A stretch of DNA of 64,000 nt from ZAX-1 sp046533095 (GCA_046533095.1 JAJQRA010000009.1:37647-101646); one strand, 5' to 3'; shown: positions 34,992 to 43,009, counted from the stretch's first letter. Program-made: numbers and translations. The notes: generated by a model from the sequence alone, not told the origin.

Positions 34992-35539
34992 TGATTTATC
35001 GCTGTGTTGTTCTCAATTTTATCTTCTAAAGCCACCAAGGTATCCACAATGACCTGCTGTTCGCAAATTGGTGGTAACATCAAAGGTATCTGTTCGATGT
35101 CGGCTCGCTTGGAAATATTCACTTGAACGGAGCCTGTTGAACGAGACACTATTGCGTCGTAGCCTTTTTTTGAAGAAAAAAAGTATTGCAAATACTGCGG
35201 AAGCACTACAGCGGTGTTGGCTCTTAAAAGAAGCAGCGCTTGGCTGATAATACCTTTGGGGTCATCTGCCTTGATAGTTGAAACCCTGCCCAATGTGCCA
35301 GAGCAGCTTATTATCAAGTCATCTATTTTCGTTTCAAAGCGTTTCATCTCTTGAAATTTCTCTTCGCTGATAAAGAAACGGAATTGTCTAATTCCATAAA
35401 TTGCATGTTGTTGCTCGTATACAGGAATACCTGCATTGAGCAACTCGTTCCTTCTTAAAGCAGAGCCAAATGGCCCCCGTATATAACCTTTTGGGGCTAA
35501 TATTTCACCCAATTTTGCTGTTTGCCATCCTTGTAGCAT
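34853..35539 (-). CDS. hsdS: HsdS N-terminal half, variant beta
   Basis: Begins at ATG 35539 (AAGGAG upstream), 14 bases after the recombinase stop. One target recognition domain is present: GWQTAKLGEILAPKGYIRGPFG, cut here as GWQTAKLGEILAPKG, then SRSTGSVQVNISKRADIEQI and the coiled coil PPICEQQVIVDTLVALEDKI. After NHHL at site 2 the frame runs backward through cassette b as nonsense protein to a stop at 34853. In this orientation it yields a half-subunit with a foreign tail of about 48 residues. Known half-HsdS proteins can pair to form working enzymes, so activity is not excluded. Confidence 0.85.
   Translation of the reverse strand: MLQGWQTAKLGEILAPKGYIRGPFGSALRRNELLNAGIPVYEQQHAIYGIRQFRFFISEEKFQEMKRFETKIDDLIISCSGTLGRVSTIKADDPKGIISQALLLLRANTAVVLPQYLQYFFSSKKGYDAIVSRSTGSVQVNISKRADIEQIPLMLPPICEQQVIVDTLVALEDKIENNTAINHHLAVTSATDSSPDIRRGKRASRKLASRADSSRFALICANNGTVAA
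34985..34998 (-). repeat. hsdS inversion site 2 (TAAATGATGATTTA)
   Basis: Reverse complement of site 1. Similarity with site 4 continues inward for about 50 bases through the MSGELSV-DVTAK codons. Confidence 0.88.
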
Positions 35540-35553
35540 TGTCAACGCTCTCC

Positions 35554-36546
35554 TTATCCTATGAATTTACGATGTGAGTTCTTCACATTCGTTTGGTTGA
35601 CCATGGCATAGTGCATGGTCGTGTCTATTTTAACATGGCCGAGCAGGCGTTGCACTTGCTCAATTGGCATACCTTTGTCGATTGCTCTTGTTGCCAGCGT
35701 TCGTCGGAATTTGTGCGGGTGTACTTTTTGCATATCGGCTCGTTTGCCGATTTCACGTAGCCTTGTTTCCACGCCGCCTATCATCAGCCGCTCATGGGGC
35801 AAGGTCAGCGACACGAAAAGTGCGGGGGTTTTATCGCTACGGCTTTCAAGGTAATTCAATAGGTGAATTTTTGTCCTCGCATCAAAATAAACCACCCGCT
35901 CACTGCCGCCTTTGCCTAAAACCACACATTCCCGCTCGTGAAAGTTGATGTCCTCATGGTTTAGCTGCACCAATTCGCCAACGCGCATTCCTGTTGATGA
36001 GAGTAGGTCAATCATCGCCAAGTCGCGGATTTCTTCGGTTGCATCACGGAGCAGTTCCAAGCCCTCATCGGAAAAGGTGTCCTTGATGGTCTTTTCCGTC
36101 TTTATCTTGTGAATGCGCCGAACGGGGCTTTTCAGGATATAATCCTCATCTTCAAGCCAGCCGAAGAAGCTGGAGAAGATTCGCCGCATATTGTCAATCG
36201 TCACCTTGCTGGAACTGCGCTGATTTTGATAGTTCGCCAAGTAACCGCGCAAGTCGTCCGTGCTGATTTCTCGCACGGGCTTGTCAACGCCGCCGAGCAT
36301 CTGCCGGACTGTTGAATCGTAGTATTTGAGCGATTTTTCAGAACAGCCCTCAATTCGTTTTGCCGCAATAAACACGTTCAACAACCCTCCATTCTCGGTG
36401 ACTTCCTGTGTATCCGGGGCTTTGCGCTCCGTGACTTCCACGTTGCGTAGGTTGTGCGTTAGCACCTGCCGTAGCTCCTCCAGTTGCGTCGCTGTGAGCA
36501 TCGGCGCCATGCTTGTCTGAATCTGCGTAATCAGTTTGTCCTTCAT
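35554..36546 (-). CDS. Tyrosine recombinase (XerC/D-like), hsdS invertase
   Basis: 330 residues, AGGAGG 4-8 bases before ATG. After a helical N-terminal region (about 1-60) come the SAM-like core-binding domain (LLNVFIAAKRIEGCSEKSLKYY) and the catalytic domain with Arg in STGMRVGEL, Lys in VLGKGGSERVV, HKFRRTLAT (His-x-x-Arg), LGHVKIDTTMHYA (His and Tyr nucleophile). All are intact. Lying between inversion sites 2 and 3 inside a split hsdS, it is very likely the enzyme that shuffles the specificity halves, as in other phase-variable type I systems. Confidence 0.93.
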   Translation of the reverse strand: MKDKLITQIQTSMAPMLTATQLEELRQVLTHNLRNVEVTERKAPDTQEVTENGGLLNVFIAAKRIEGCSEKSLKYYDSTVRQMLGGVDKPVREISTDDLRGYLANYQNQRSSSKVTIDNMRRIFSSFFGWLEDEDYILKSPVRRIHKIKTEKTIKDTFSDEGLELLRDATEEIRDLAMIDLLSSTGMRVGELVQLNHEDINFHERECVVLGKGGSERVVYFDARTKIHLLNYLESRSDKTPALFVSLTLPHERLMIGGVETRLREIGKRADMQKVHPHKFRRTLATRAIDKGMPIEQVQRLLGHVKIDTTMHYAMVNQTNVKNSHRKFIG

Positions 36547-36595
36547 AGTTCCTCCTGCCTTTCTTAAAAATTAGGTTTACGCGGCGGCAGGAGGA

Positions 36596-37258
36596 GTGGT
36601 AAATCATCATTTAGAGCAGATGGCTCAGGCGATTTTCAAATCGTGGTTTGTGGACTTCGAGCCGTTCGGCGGCGTAATGCCGGAGAATTGGAGGGACGGC
36701 ACACTCTCCGAAATAGCCACTATCACAATGGGTCAGTCACCTGACGGGTCGAGTTACAACGAGGACGGCATTGGAACTGTCTTTTATCAAGGTCGTGCGG
36801 AGTTTGGCGCTCGTTTCCCGACTCGTCGCCTGTTCACAACACAGCCCAAGCGAATGGCGGCAAAAGGCGATGTGCTGATGAGCGTTCGCGCCCCAGTTGG
36901 AGATTTGAATGTATCTTTTGAGTCTTGTTGCCTTGGTCGTGGTTTGGGTTCTATTCAAAGCAAAAATGAAGCCCAGTCGTTTATCCTCTACACCATGTTT
37001 GCCTTGCGTGAACATTTGGATATGTTCAATGGTGAAGGTACTGTGTTCGGTTCTATCAATAAAAACGATATGGCAAACCTCCCTGTGCTTATCCCATCTG
37101 TCGATGTGATTCATCAGTTTGAGAAACTGGTTAGCCCGATGGACGTTACCATCGAAGCAAATTATGCGGAAAACTGTAATCTTCAAGCTACCCGCGATTC
37201 CTTGTTGCCCCGCTTAATGTCCGGCGAACTATCGGTTACCGACGTGACCGCTAAATGA
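36596..37258 (+). CDS. hsdS: HsdS C-terminal half cassette a, inverted and silent
   Basis: From site 3 it reads HHLEQMAQAIFKSWFVDF, then a target recognition domain (MPENWRDGTLSEIATITMG, QGRAEFGARFPTRR) and the end LLPRLMSGELSVTDVTAK. It is the second C-terminal half of the shuffling locus, with a recognition domain unrelated to that of cassette b. Inversion between sites 3 and 4 would join it to variant alpha; inversion between sites 2 and 3 would join it to variant beta. A GGAGGAG lies before GTG 36596, so weak expression as a half-protein is possible. Confidence 0.85.
   Translation: MVNHHLEQMAQAIFKSWFVDFEPFGGVMPENWRDGTLSEIATITMGQSPDGSSYNEDGIGTVFYQGRAEFGARFPTRRLFTTQPKRMAAKGDVLMSVRAPVGDLNVSFESCCLGRGLGSIQSKNEAQSFILYTMFALREHLDMFNGEGTVFGSINKNDMANLPVLIPSVDVIHQFEKLVSPMDVTIEANYAENCNLQATRDSLLPRLMSGELSVTDVTAK
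36600..36613 (+). repeat. hsdS inversion site 3 (TAAATCATCATTTA)
   Basis: Same orientation as site 1. The similarity with site 1 continues inward through the MAQAIFKSWFVDFEP codons with synonymous differences. Confidence 0.88.
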
Positions 37259-37770
37259 TGATTTATCTTTCTGTTTTCCGCAATCCGAGCGTCGAGGGCG
37301 GAGAGGGTGTCGGCGATTCCTGCCTGCACTTCAAGCGAAGGGAGGTCAACATCAATGTTAGCAAAAGTATCCCTTGTAATTGTGTCAAAGACTGAACCGT
37401 GCGTTTGCCCTTTTAGTAGCCGTATGCTGTCCTTTAACAGATAATAAAGATAGGGCTGAATCACCTTCCCTTTTTTGCCTCGTATACCATAGCAAGACTG
37501 ATTAAACGCCATCGGAAACGGAAGCATAGCCAGTTCACCAACTGTGCCACGAGCCGAAATAATGATGTCGTCAACGTCAAGTAGTTTTGTGGAGCTGTTA
37601 GCCAGTCCCTCTTCGGTAATCGTTTTTTCAGTGGCGTAAACGTAGCGGCTGTCATTGTTAAAGTCCTTGACTGAAAGCCATGGAATACCGCCGCCCCAGT
37701 ATGCGGCGTTGCTTGTTTTCGGTGTGCCGCCTCCGATAAGGTCGATAACATCGGCAAGTTTCTGCGTCAT
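37183..37770 (-). CDS. hsdS: HsdS N-terminal half, variant alpha (expression locus)
   Basis: 195 residues; its ATG overlaps the stop of the DUF1016 gene (ATGA), so it is the copy in the operon with hsdM. It contains one recognition domain (LADVIDLIGGGTPKTSNAAYW, cited to 20 or fewer: IGGGTPKTSNAAYW; GGIPWLSVKDFN; GSVFDTITRDTFANIDV) and the coiled coil (AGIADTLSALDARIAENRKI). After INHHL at site 4 it enters cassette a backward and stops after about 23 foreign residues. The gene is therefore in a one-domain state here. Confidence 0.87.
   Translation of the reverse strand: MTQKLADVIDLIGGGTPKTSNAAYWGGGIPWLSVKDFNNDSRYVYATEKTITEEGLANSSTKLLDVDDIIISARGTVGELAMLPFPMAFNQSCYGIRGKKGKVIQPYLYYLLKDSIRLLKGQTHGSVFDTITRDTFANIDVDLPSLEVQAGIADTLSALDARIAENRKINHHLAVTSVTDSSPDIKRGNKESRVA
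37252..37265 (-). repeat. hsdS inversion site 4 (TAAATGATGATTTA)
   Basis: Same orientation as site 2; the junction point of the expressed half hsdS alpha. Confidence 0.88.
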
Positions 37771-38816
37771 TCCCCGTCACCTCCCGCCTCATCGTCCTTG
37801 ATGTCGTATTTGCCCTTTATCCGCTTCTCGATGTCCTCCGCAGACGGCAAGGTGTCCGCCAACTCCTGCGGCACAAAATCGGACAGTCGGTATTCGCTCA
37901 CGCCGATGGGTTTGTTGATGTCGCGCAGGGAATACTCCGCAATCAGCCTATCTCTTTCCTTGCAAAGCAGAATACCGATGGACGGGTTGTCGGAATCGCG
38001 CCTAAGTATATCGTCCACTGCCGAAAGATAGAAGTTCAGCTTGCCGGCGTACTCCGGGCGAAACTCCGTATTCTTAAGTTCAATCACCACATAGCAGTGC
38101 AACCGTGTGTTGTAGAAGAGCAAATCGAGATAGTAATCCTTGCCGCTGACTTCCAAATGATATTGATTGCCGTAAAAGGCAAAGCCGGTGCCTAACTCCA
38201 TAATCGTCTTGGCAATGTTGGCGACAAGTTCATCTTCAATTTCCCGCTCAACGATACCATCGCGTTGCTCCACAAAGTCAAAAACATATGGGTTCTTCAG
38301 CGTATCGGTAGCAAGCCCACTCTGCGGTTGCGGGAGCAATGCCTCATAATTTGCAGTTTTCTCGCCGATTGCCTGCCGCTGATACGTCTTTGTGCCAACG
38401 TGGTATTCAAGCGAAGAGAGCGACCAACCATTCTCAATGGTCTGTGTGGCATACCACAAATACTCGTCCAGCGCGGAAGTTTTGTCGAAAAGGTATTTGT
38501 TGTGCGACCACGTCAAAACTGCAGACACTGTCTGCACTTTTTGCTCGTCTGGCACAAGCTCGGCGAATTTCCGCATATAACGCAAATTGCGGACAGAATA
38601 TCCTTTTGCGTCCGGAAAATCCAGCTTGATATCGCGAGCGAGGTTTTCGACAAATCGGCTGCCATATTGTCTGCTTTTGGAAATGACCTTACCGATATTC
38701 CAAAACAGCAGAATTTGTTCGCGGTTAACTCCCAACACAGCACGGTATTGGGCACTTTGAATTGCCGTTTTGACGTTCTCCAAAACTTGGAAATAATCAT
38801 TACTGTTTATGAGCAT
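37767..38816 (-). CDS. DUF1016 protein (YhcG-type PDDEXK nuclease)
   Basis: 349 residues from ATG 38816 (GGAGGAGG upstream). The N-terminal DUF1016_N helices (LINSNDYFQVLENVKTAIQ, ILLFWNIGKVIS, GYSVRNLRYMRKF) precede a PDDEXK nuclease: DYYLDLLFYN with Asp, then CYVVIELKN with Glu-x-Lys, and FRPEYAGKLNFYLSAVDD. The catalytic residues are intact. Members often lie inside type I R-M loci; their role is unproven. It sits between hsdM and hsdS and overlaps hsdS. Compare the broken relative at 30336-31083. Palindromes with the same core occur inside the gene (38515-38541) and just before it (38833-38859). Confidence 0.9.
   Translation of the reverse strand: MLINSNDYFQVLENVKTAIQSAQYRAVLGVNREQILLFWNIGKVISKSRQYGSRFVENLARDIKLDFPDAKGYSVRNLRYMRKFAELVPDEQKVQTVSAVLTWSHNKYLFDKTSALDEYLWYATQTIENGWSLSSLEYHVGTKTYQRQAIGEKTANYEALLPQPQSGLATDTLKNPYVFDFVEQRDGIVEREIEDELVANIAKTIMELGTGFAFYGNQYHLEVSGKDYYLDLLFYNTRLHCYVVIELKNTEFRPEYAGKLNFYLSAVDDILRRDSDNPSIGILLCKERDRLIAEYSLRDINKPIGVSEYRLSDFVPQELADTLPSAEDIEKRIKGKYDIKDDEAGGDGE
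38515..38541. repeat. Inverted repeat inside the DUF1016 gene
   Basis: AAAAC-TGCAGACA-C-TGTCTGCA-CTTTT: an 8-bp perfect core and one mismatch in the arms. On the - strand it encodes KVQTVSAV. The same sequence is found perfected at 38833-38859. Confidence 0.85.
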
Positions 38817-38832
38817 TTGAAAGTCCTCCTCC

Positions 38833-38859
38833 AAAACTGCAGACAGTGTCTGCAGTTTT
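38833..38859. repeat. Perfect 13-bp inverted repeat between hsdM and DUF1016
   Basis: AAAACTGCAGACA-G-TGTCTGCAGTTTT. On the - strand the hairpin ends just before the GGAGGAGG of the DUF1016 gene, so it could be an operator, a processing site or a translation control hairpin. Its core equals the repeat inside the gene. Confidence 0.88.
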
Positions 38860-38878
38860 CAAATCACAATTTTTGCCG

Positions 38879-39943
38879 TCAGATTTCATATCCAATTGCC
38901 CCCAGTCTGTTTCTAATTTCTTCCTCAAGTTCATGCGACCGTTTGAACATCTCAGAGAGTTCACCCGTCAGCCGTGCCATTTTTTCATCGAAAGGTTCGC
39001 CGTCCTCCTCCTGCTCCTCAATTCCGACATAACGCCCCGGTGTGAGGATGTAATCCTGCTTTGCAATTTCGGCGGTAGGTACAGAAGCGCAGAATCCCTT
39101 CACATCCTCAAGCGATCCTTCATCGAATGCCTGAAACGTAGCAGCAATTTTGCCGATATCACCTGTAGTCATTTCACGGTTCTTGCGTGAAACCATCGTC
39201 CCCATCTTGCGAGCATCAATAAACAGGGTCTTGCCCTTTTGTTGCTTGTTGCGGCTGATGAACCACAGCGAAACAGGTATCTGCGTGGTATAAAAAAGCT
39301 GTGTAGGCATTGCTATAATTCCTTCCACAAGGTCGTCTTCGACAATCTTCTTACGGATTTCGCCCTCACCACCGCTCTGAGATGAGAGCGAGCCATTGGC
39401 AAGCACCATTCCTATTTTTCCATTCGGAGAAAGGTGATAAATCATGTGTTGAAGCCATGCAAAGTTGGCATTACCAGATGGTGGAAGCCCGTATTTCCAT
39501 CTTTGGTCGTCATTCAATGAACCGTCATTCCAGTCCGAAAGATTAAACGGTGGATTGGCGAGTATAAAATCAGCTTTCAATTGTGGGTGTAGGTCGTTGT
39601 GAAACGTGTCAGCATTAAATTTTCCGAGGTCAGCCTCAATACCACGAATGGCAAGGTTCATCAATGCCATCTTCCGTGTCGTCGGATTGGAATCCTGCCC
39701 ATAAACAGAAAGGCTACTAATATTCCCTGCATGATTTTCAACAAACTGCGCCGATTGCACATACATACCACCGGATCCGCAGCAAGGATCTATAAAAACC
39801 CCGTCTTTGATACAAAAGCACATAGCGGTTCTTGCCCTCCTGCGTGACCGCAGAGGGGCAAAAAGCGCTTGATATAAGGGCTTTTGACGTTTTCGAGTAA
39901 ATCTCTCGAAGCGTTTTTCTGTTTTTGCGGCTGTCGCTATCAA
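38879..39943 (-). CDS. hsdM: Type I DNA methyltransferase M subunit, N-terminus replaced
   Basis: 354 residues as read from a TTG at 39943. From about residue 48 it is HsdM: motif I as DPCCGSGGM (52-60), motif IV NPPF (130-133), then LVEGIIAMPTQLFYTTQIPV and the C-terminal helices. Normal HsdM proteins have some 150-180 further residues before motif I, the helical domain that contacts HsdS and DNA; all of this is missing. The first 45 or so residues (basic, MIATAAKTEKRFERFTRKRQ) come from the boundary element B, whose GGAGGTGAC and TTG start would drive the fusion. Methylation activity is doubtful. Confidence 0.85.
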   Translation of the reverse strand: MIATAAKTEKRFERFTRKRQKPLYQALFAPLRSRRRARTAMCFCIKDGVFIDPCCGSGGMYVQSAQFVENHAGNISSLSVYGQDSNPTTRKMALMNLAIRGIEADLGKFNADTFHNDLHPQLKADFILANPPFNLSDWNDGSLNDDQRWKYGLPPSGNANFAWLQHMIYHLSPNGKIGMVLANGSLSSQSGGEGEIRKKIVEDDLVEGIIAMPTQLFYTTQIPVSLWFISRNKQQKGKTLFIDARKMGTMVSRKNREMTTGDIGKIAATFQAFDEGSLEDVKGFCASVPTAEIAKQDYILTPGRYVGIEEQEEDGEPFDEKMARLTGELSEMFKRSHELEEEIRNRLGAIGYEI

Positions 39944-40078
39944 GCGAGGTCACCTCCGTTCACGCTATATCGTTTCCCGATTTTGCACCCTTTTGTTTTT
40001 GCCGCCAGAGGGAAAATCAAAAGGTTTAGAGCAAAATCAAAAAGTATGGGGAAACGTCAAAAGGTTTCAAATTCACCA
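39786..40078 (-). mobile_element. Boundary element, copy B
   Basis: About 290 bp homologous to copy A at 27548-27802, with about 45 extra bases near its right end (an AT-rich segment holding a second CTTTTGATTTT). Its left end coincides with the break in hsdM and its right end touches the stop codon of the GIY-YIG gene. Not a known IS type to me; no terminal inverted repeats were found. Confidence 0.65.
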
Positions 40079-40990
40079 TTAGCTTTCGCTCGTCTCAATC
40101 TCCTTGAGGGTTTTGCCATCGGTTGTTTTCCACTCGGTTAAGCCGTTAGCATGACCACCAATAACAAAAGAAGCTGCGTAAGACGGACTTTTGAAAAGAA
40201 CGTCCTCTTGCAAGATGCTATTCTCATTAAGATGCGCTTTCTTGCGGGCTTCTTTAATACCCGGCGGTATGCTGTCTGAATCATTAGGCTCTATATGACT
40301 CCCTTTAAGAACAACGAAGCCATCTGCCGTTTGTCTACAATCTGCTTCGACGGTTTGCCCGCTCTTCCGACTCTTGCGCTTTAGATGCAGCACCAATTCA
40401 TTTGAAGTAGGAATTGAATCATTGATTTCGATAGGCTTTCTCACTTCAGCCAACGGCTCAAATACCTTATGCCCCAGTGTTCCCATGACTATTTTTGCGT
40501 AGTCAATGAACTCCTCCAACTCGCTCTCTTTTTCCTCGGTTATGTTGCCGGGTGTCGGGTCATTGCCATTCTTAACAAGGTAACGTTTCGCCACAGCAGC
40601 CATATTCGTGAATCGATTTTCAAGGTAACTAATTTCTGTGGGTCCGAACGAATTATTTGAGGTTGTGAATACCACAGCTTCCGTCCAGTAGTCCTTATCA
40701 GGGTTGCGTTTATGCTCTTGCAGACGGTAAAGGATGCCTTCGCCATTTTTTCTAACGCCAGCCTGCCCGATGTAGACAACGTTCTCACCGGTCTGGTCAG
40801 AAATGCCAAACAGAAAATAAACTCCACTCTGCGAAAGGTCATCGCGTCCTTTACACCTGTCGAGTTCCGTGCGAGGAATCTTATAGGCTACACCCGTCCA
40901 GTTGGCGAGAGTGCATTTAATGCGACCGTTAGGGTCGCCTTCCATCAAGAATAAGTTAATGCTTTTGCCTCTTGTCGCCATAGCGTTCAT
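40079..40990 (-). CDS. GIY-YIG nuclease with DUF4357-like end
   Basis: 303 residues (start 40990 or 40981). The GIY-YIG core is SGVYFL (56-60) and VVYIGQAG (72-76), followed by LYRLQEHKR with the usual Arg, and a Glu in ISYLENRFT (about 120). The C-terminal 80 residues (DGFVVLKGSHIEP, ARKKAHLNENSILQEDVLF, SPSYAASFVIGGHANG) match the DUF4357 domain often fused to GIY-YIG nucleases in defence contexts. It is the last gene of a seven-gene operon, 19 bases after the radical-SAM-like gene. A DNA-cutting effector role is the natural inference. Confidence 0.88.
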   Translation of the reverse strand: MNAMATRGKSINLFLMEGDPNGRIKCTLANWTGVAYKIPRTELDRCKGRDDLSQSGVYFLFGISDQTGENVVYIGQAGVRKNGEGILYRLQEHKRNPDKDYWTEAVVFTTSNNSFGPTEISYLENRFTNMAAVAKRYLVKNGNDPTPGNITEEKESELEEFIDYAKIVMGTLGHKVFEPLAEVRKPIEINDSIPTSNELVLHLKRKSRKSGQTVEADCRQTADGFVVLKGSHIEPNDSDSIPPGIKEARKKAHLNENSILQEDVLFKSPSYAASFVIGGHANGLTEWKTTDGKTLKEIETSES

Positions 40991-41009
40991 TCCCTCACTT
41001 TCCTGTCTT

Positions 41010-41768
41010 TCACGTCATCGTGCCGTTCTTAATGTGATAGTCGATTTCATGCTCCTTGCAGAACTGAATTACGATTTCGACTTGCTCGTTGTAAAACATC
41101 TTGTGCTTTGCATACGCCGAGATTTCCTTGTTATAGTTTGTCCGACCGAATATAATACGACCGGCAAATGATATAGCATCAAGGACTTCCGATATGTCTT
41201 GCTGAATTAGGTTAGGCGTAGGATATGGCTCAATACTTACCCAAGTTTTACAACCTCTGTCGCTTAGCGCTCTCAATGCAGCAATTCTATCCTGATACGA
41301 AGTGGCGCCCGGCTCGATTCGCTTTCTGAAGTCTTCATTGATAGAAATGAGCGTTATTCCGTATTCATTTTCATTAGACTGCTCCGCCAACTCAATGGGT
41401 AGCAACCCTTTTGTAAGTACAGTGCAACGTATGCCCGATGCGTTCAGCTTCTTGATTGCCGTCATGCTAATAGCACCGATTTCGTCATACCCGTACATAA
41501 ACGGGTCAGTTGTGAAGCAAAGTTGCACAGACTCTATTTTTGCTTTCAAGCGTGGGATTTCGCGGTCGAGAATTTCGAGGGTATTGCTAACGAGCTTCGG
41601 TTTGCACCACTCATCATAAGTAGCAACCTTTCCAAACCTCTTAGCCATCAAAAAGGCATAGCAAGGGTATAAACAGCCGTGGGAACACCCTAACACATGG
41701 TTCATTGTGTAATCCCCATATTCGACGCCCGTTTTGTAGAGCATAGACTTTCGCGTTATGGTGTCCAT
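41010..41768 (-). CDS. Three-Cys-motif radical-SAM-like protein, partner of TcmP
   Basis: 252 residues from ATG 41768, 9 bases after AAGGAG; ATG 41774 is too close. The segment VLGCSHGCLYPCYAF has cysteines at 28, 32 and 36 (CxxxCxxxC), close to the spore-photoproduct-lyase type CxxxCxxC but with one more spacer residue. A partial TIM barrel follows (SVQLCFTTDPFMYGYDE, IRCTVLTKGLLP, GITLISINEDF, KTWVSIEPYPTP). Genes of this kind are the known neighbours of TcmP, as here. Whether it binds a 4Fe-4S cluster and SAM, and its substrate, are unknown. Confidence 0.82.
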   Translation of the reverse strand: MDTITRKSMLYKTGVEYGDYTMNHVLGCSHGCLYPCYAFLMAKRFGKVATYDEWCKPKLVSNTLEILDREIPRLKAKIESVQLCFTTDPFMYGYDEIGAISMTAIKKLNASGIRCTVLTKGLLPIELAEQSNENEYGITLISINEDFRKRIEPGATSYQDRIAALRALSDRGCKTWVSIEPYPTPNLIQQDISEVLDAISFAGRIIFGRTNYNKEISAYAKHKMFYNEQVEIVIQFCKEHEIDYHIKNGTMT

Positions 41769-41773
41769 TAACA

Positions 41774-43009
41774 TTAACTCCTTTTTCGTAGCAAGAGAGT
41801 GTTTCCTTTGCCTTCTTGCCAAAATTTTGACGGCTTGCCTTTGTCCGTAATAGCCGGATTACGCAGAACATCGATATAGCCATTTTTTTCAAGCGTTTTC
41901 AAAACAGACCCACTCCGACCGCTACTCAAACTGGATAAGGCGCAAAGCACTCCGTATTCATTGTAGAAGTCCGCTAAGAACTTGTTCAAGCGAGTGTAAT
42001 CGCTCGTCTTTTCAAGAAGAGACTTGACCTTCTCCATAAGCATATCTTCGCTAACCATTTCATTTTCCGCTGTCTGCGGCAATAGGCTCAGTTGACCACC
42101 ACTTTGAATTTCAATAACCAACCGGTCTGTCCTTTTAGCAATATTGTCTGCCATCAACGCACAGCCGTCAGGATGGTTTGTAGCATGAACCATACGATAC
42201 TTTGGATGCTGTCCGGGCTTAAGGCGAATCGGCATATCCAAGACATATGTATAGCTGCGCCGTAACCGCAATTTATATTGGTGCGAGAACTCTTTCTCCG
42301 CTTGATAGCAGTCAATTGTTCCTTTACTATACTTATCAATAATTGCCTGCCAATAATCACCACCAGCAATGTCGTTCAGTTCCTGAACCGAATCCAATAC
42401 TGAACTGTCATATTCCTCAAGGTCACTAAAAATCTCATCCTCACGCTCTCGGAACACAACCTTCTTTACCCTACAAGCCTCGCGAATAAAACCGAACGAG
42501 TTCAGATTAATAAGTAACTCAGCAGTGTTGAAAGCTACAGACAAAGAATCAAATAGCGTAGCATTAAGAACTTTCACGCCATAGGGGTCAACATATAAGA
42601 ACACATTAAGCTGATGACGGGCAGACATCGCCTTTTGAAGTAACGGGATAATATTGTCTTCGAACTTACCATTGATAACCTCGCACCGCCCTCGATGCTG
42701 ATTCGGGAGATTGGCTTCGAGGTCATTTGAGTGATTCAGTTCGATAAATTTCATGCTCACCGTCGGCATAGGATAGCTTCCGCGATACTGGGTTGTACTG
42801 CTCTCCAGACTTTGAAGCGCAGTAAGCGGCGAGCCGGGCTTACCGTCGTCAAACTTTCCTTTGCCGGCGAAACAGTCAACATAAAGGACGGGATTGCCCA
42901 TTGACAATATCTTGTTAAAATACGGTACCAAGTAACAGCCGAGAAGTTCATCCTTAACTTCCGACCAGATTTTCTTTTGTTTAAAGAAGTTGCGGTTGTC
43001 TTTGGGCAT
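41774..43009 (-). CDS. tcmP: Three-Cys-motif partner protein TcmP
   Basis: 411 residues. Diagnostic segments are KIWSEVKDELLGCYLVPYFNK, shortened here to ELLGCYLVPYFNK, then VLYVDCFAGKGKFDDGKPGSP (a methyltransferase-like glycine loop), and VFLYVDPYGVK with GVKVLNATLF. The fold resembles a Rossmann SAM-dependent enzyme. TcmP is conserved next to a three-Cys radical-SAM-like protein, which is the next gene here. The C-terminal 90 residues look like a winged helix (DYTRLNKFLADFYNEYGV, GRSGSVLKTLEKNGYIDVLR). It lies 38 bases after the type III Res gene. Confidence 0.85.
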   Translation of the reverse strand: MPKDNRNFFKQKKIWSEVKDELLGCYLVPYFNKILSMGNPVLYVDCFAGKGKFDDGKPGSPLTALQSLESSTTQYRGSYPMPTVSMKFIELNHSNDLEANLPNQHRGRCEVINGKFEDNIIPLLQKAMSARHQLNVFLYVDPYGVKVLNATLFDSLSVAFNTAELLINLNSFGFIREACRVKKVVFREREDEIFSDLEEYDSSVLDSVQELNDIAGGDYWQAIIDKYSKGTIDCYQAEKEFSHQYKLRLRRSYTYVLDMPIRLKPGQHPKYRMVHATNHPDGCALMADNIAKRTDRLVIEIQSGGQLSLLPQTAENEMVSEDMLMEKVKSLLEKTSDYTRLNKFLADFYNEYGVLCALSSLSSGRSGSVLKTLEKNGYIDVLRNPAITDKGKPSKFWQEGKGNTLLLRKRS

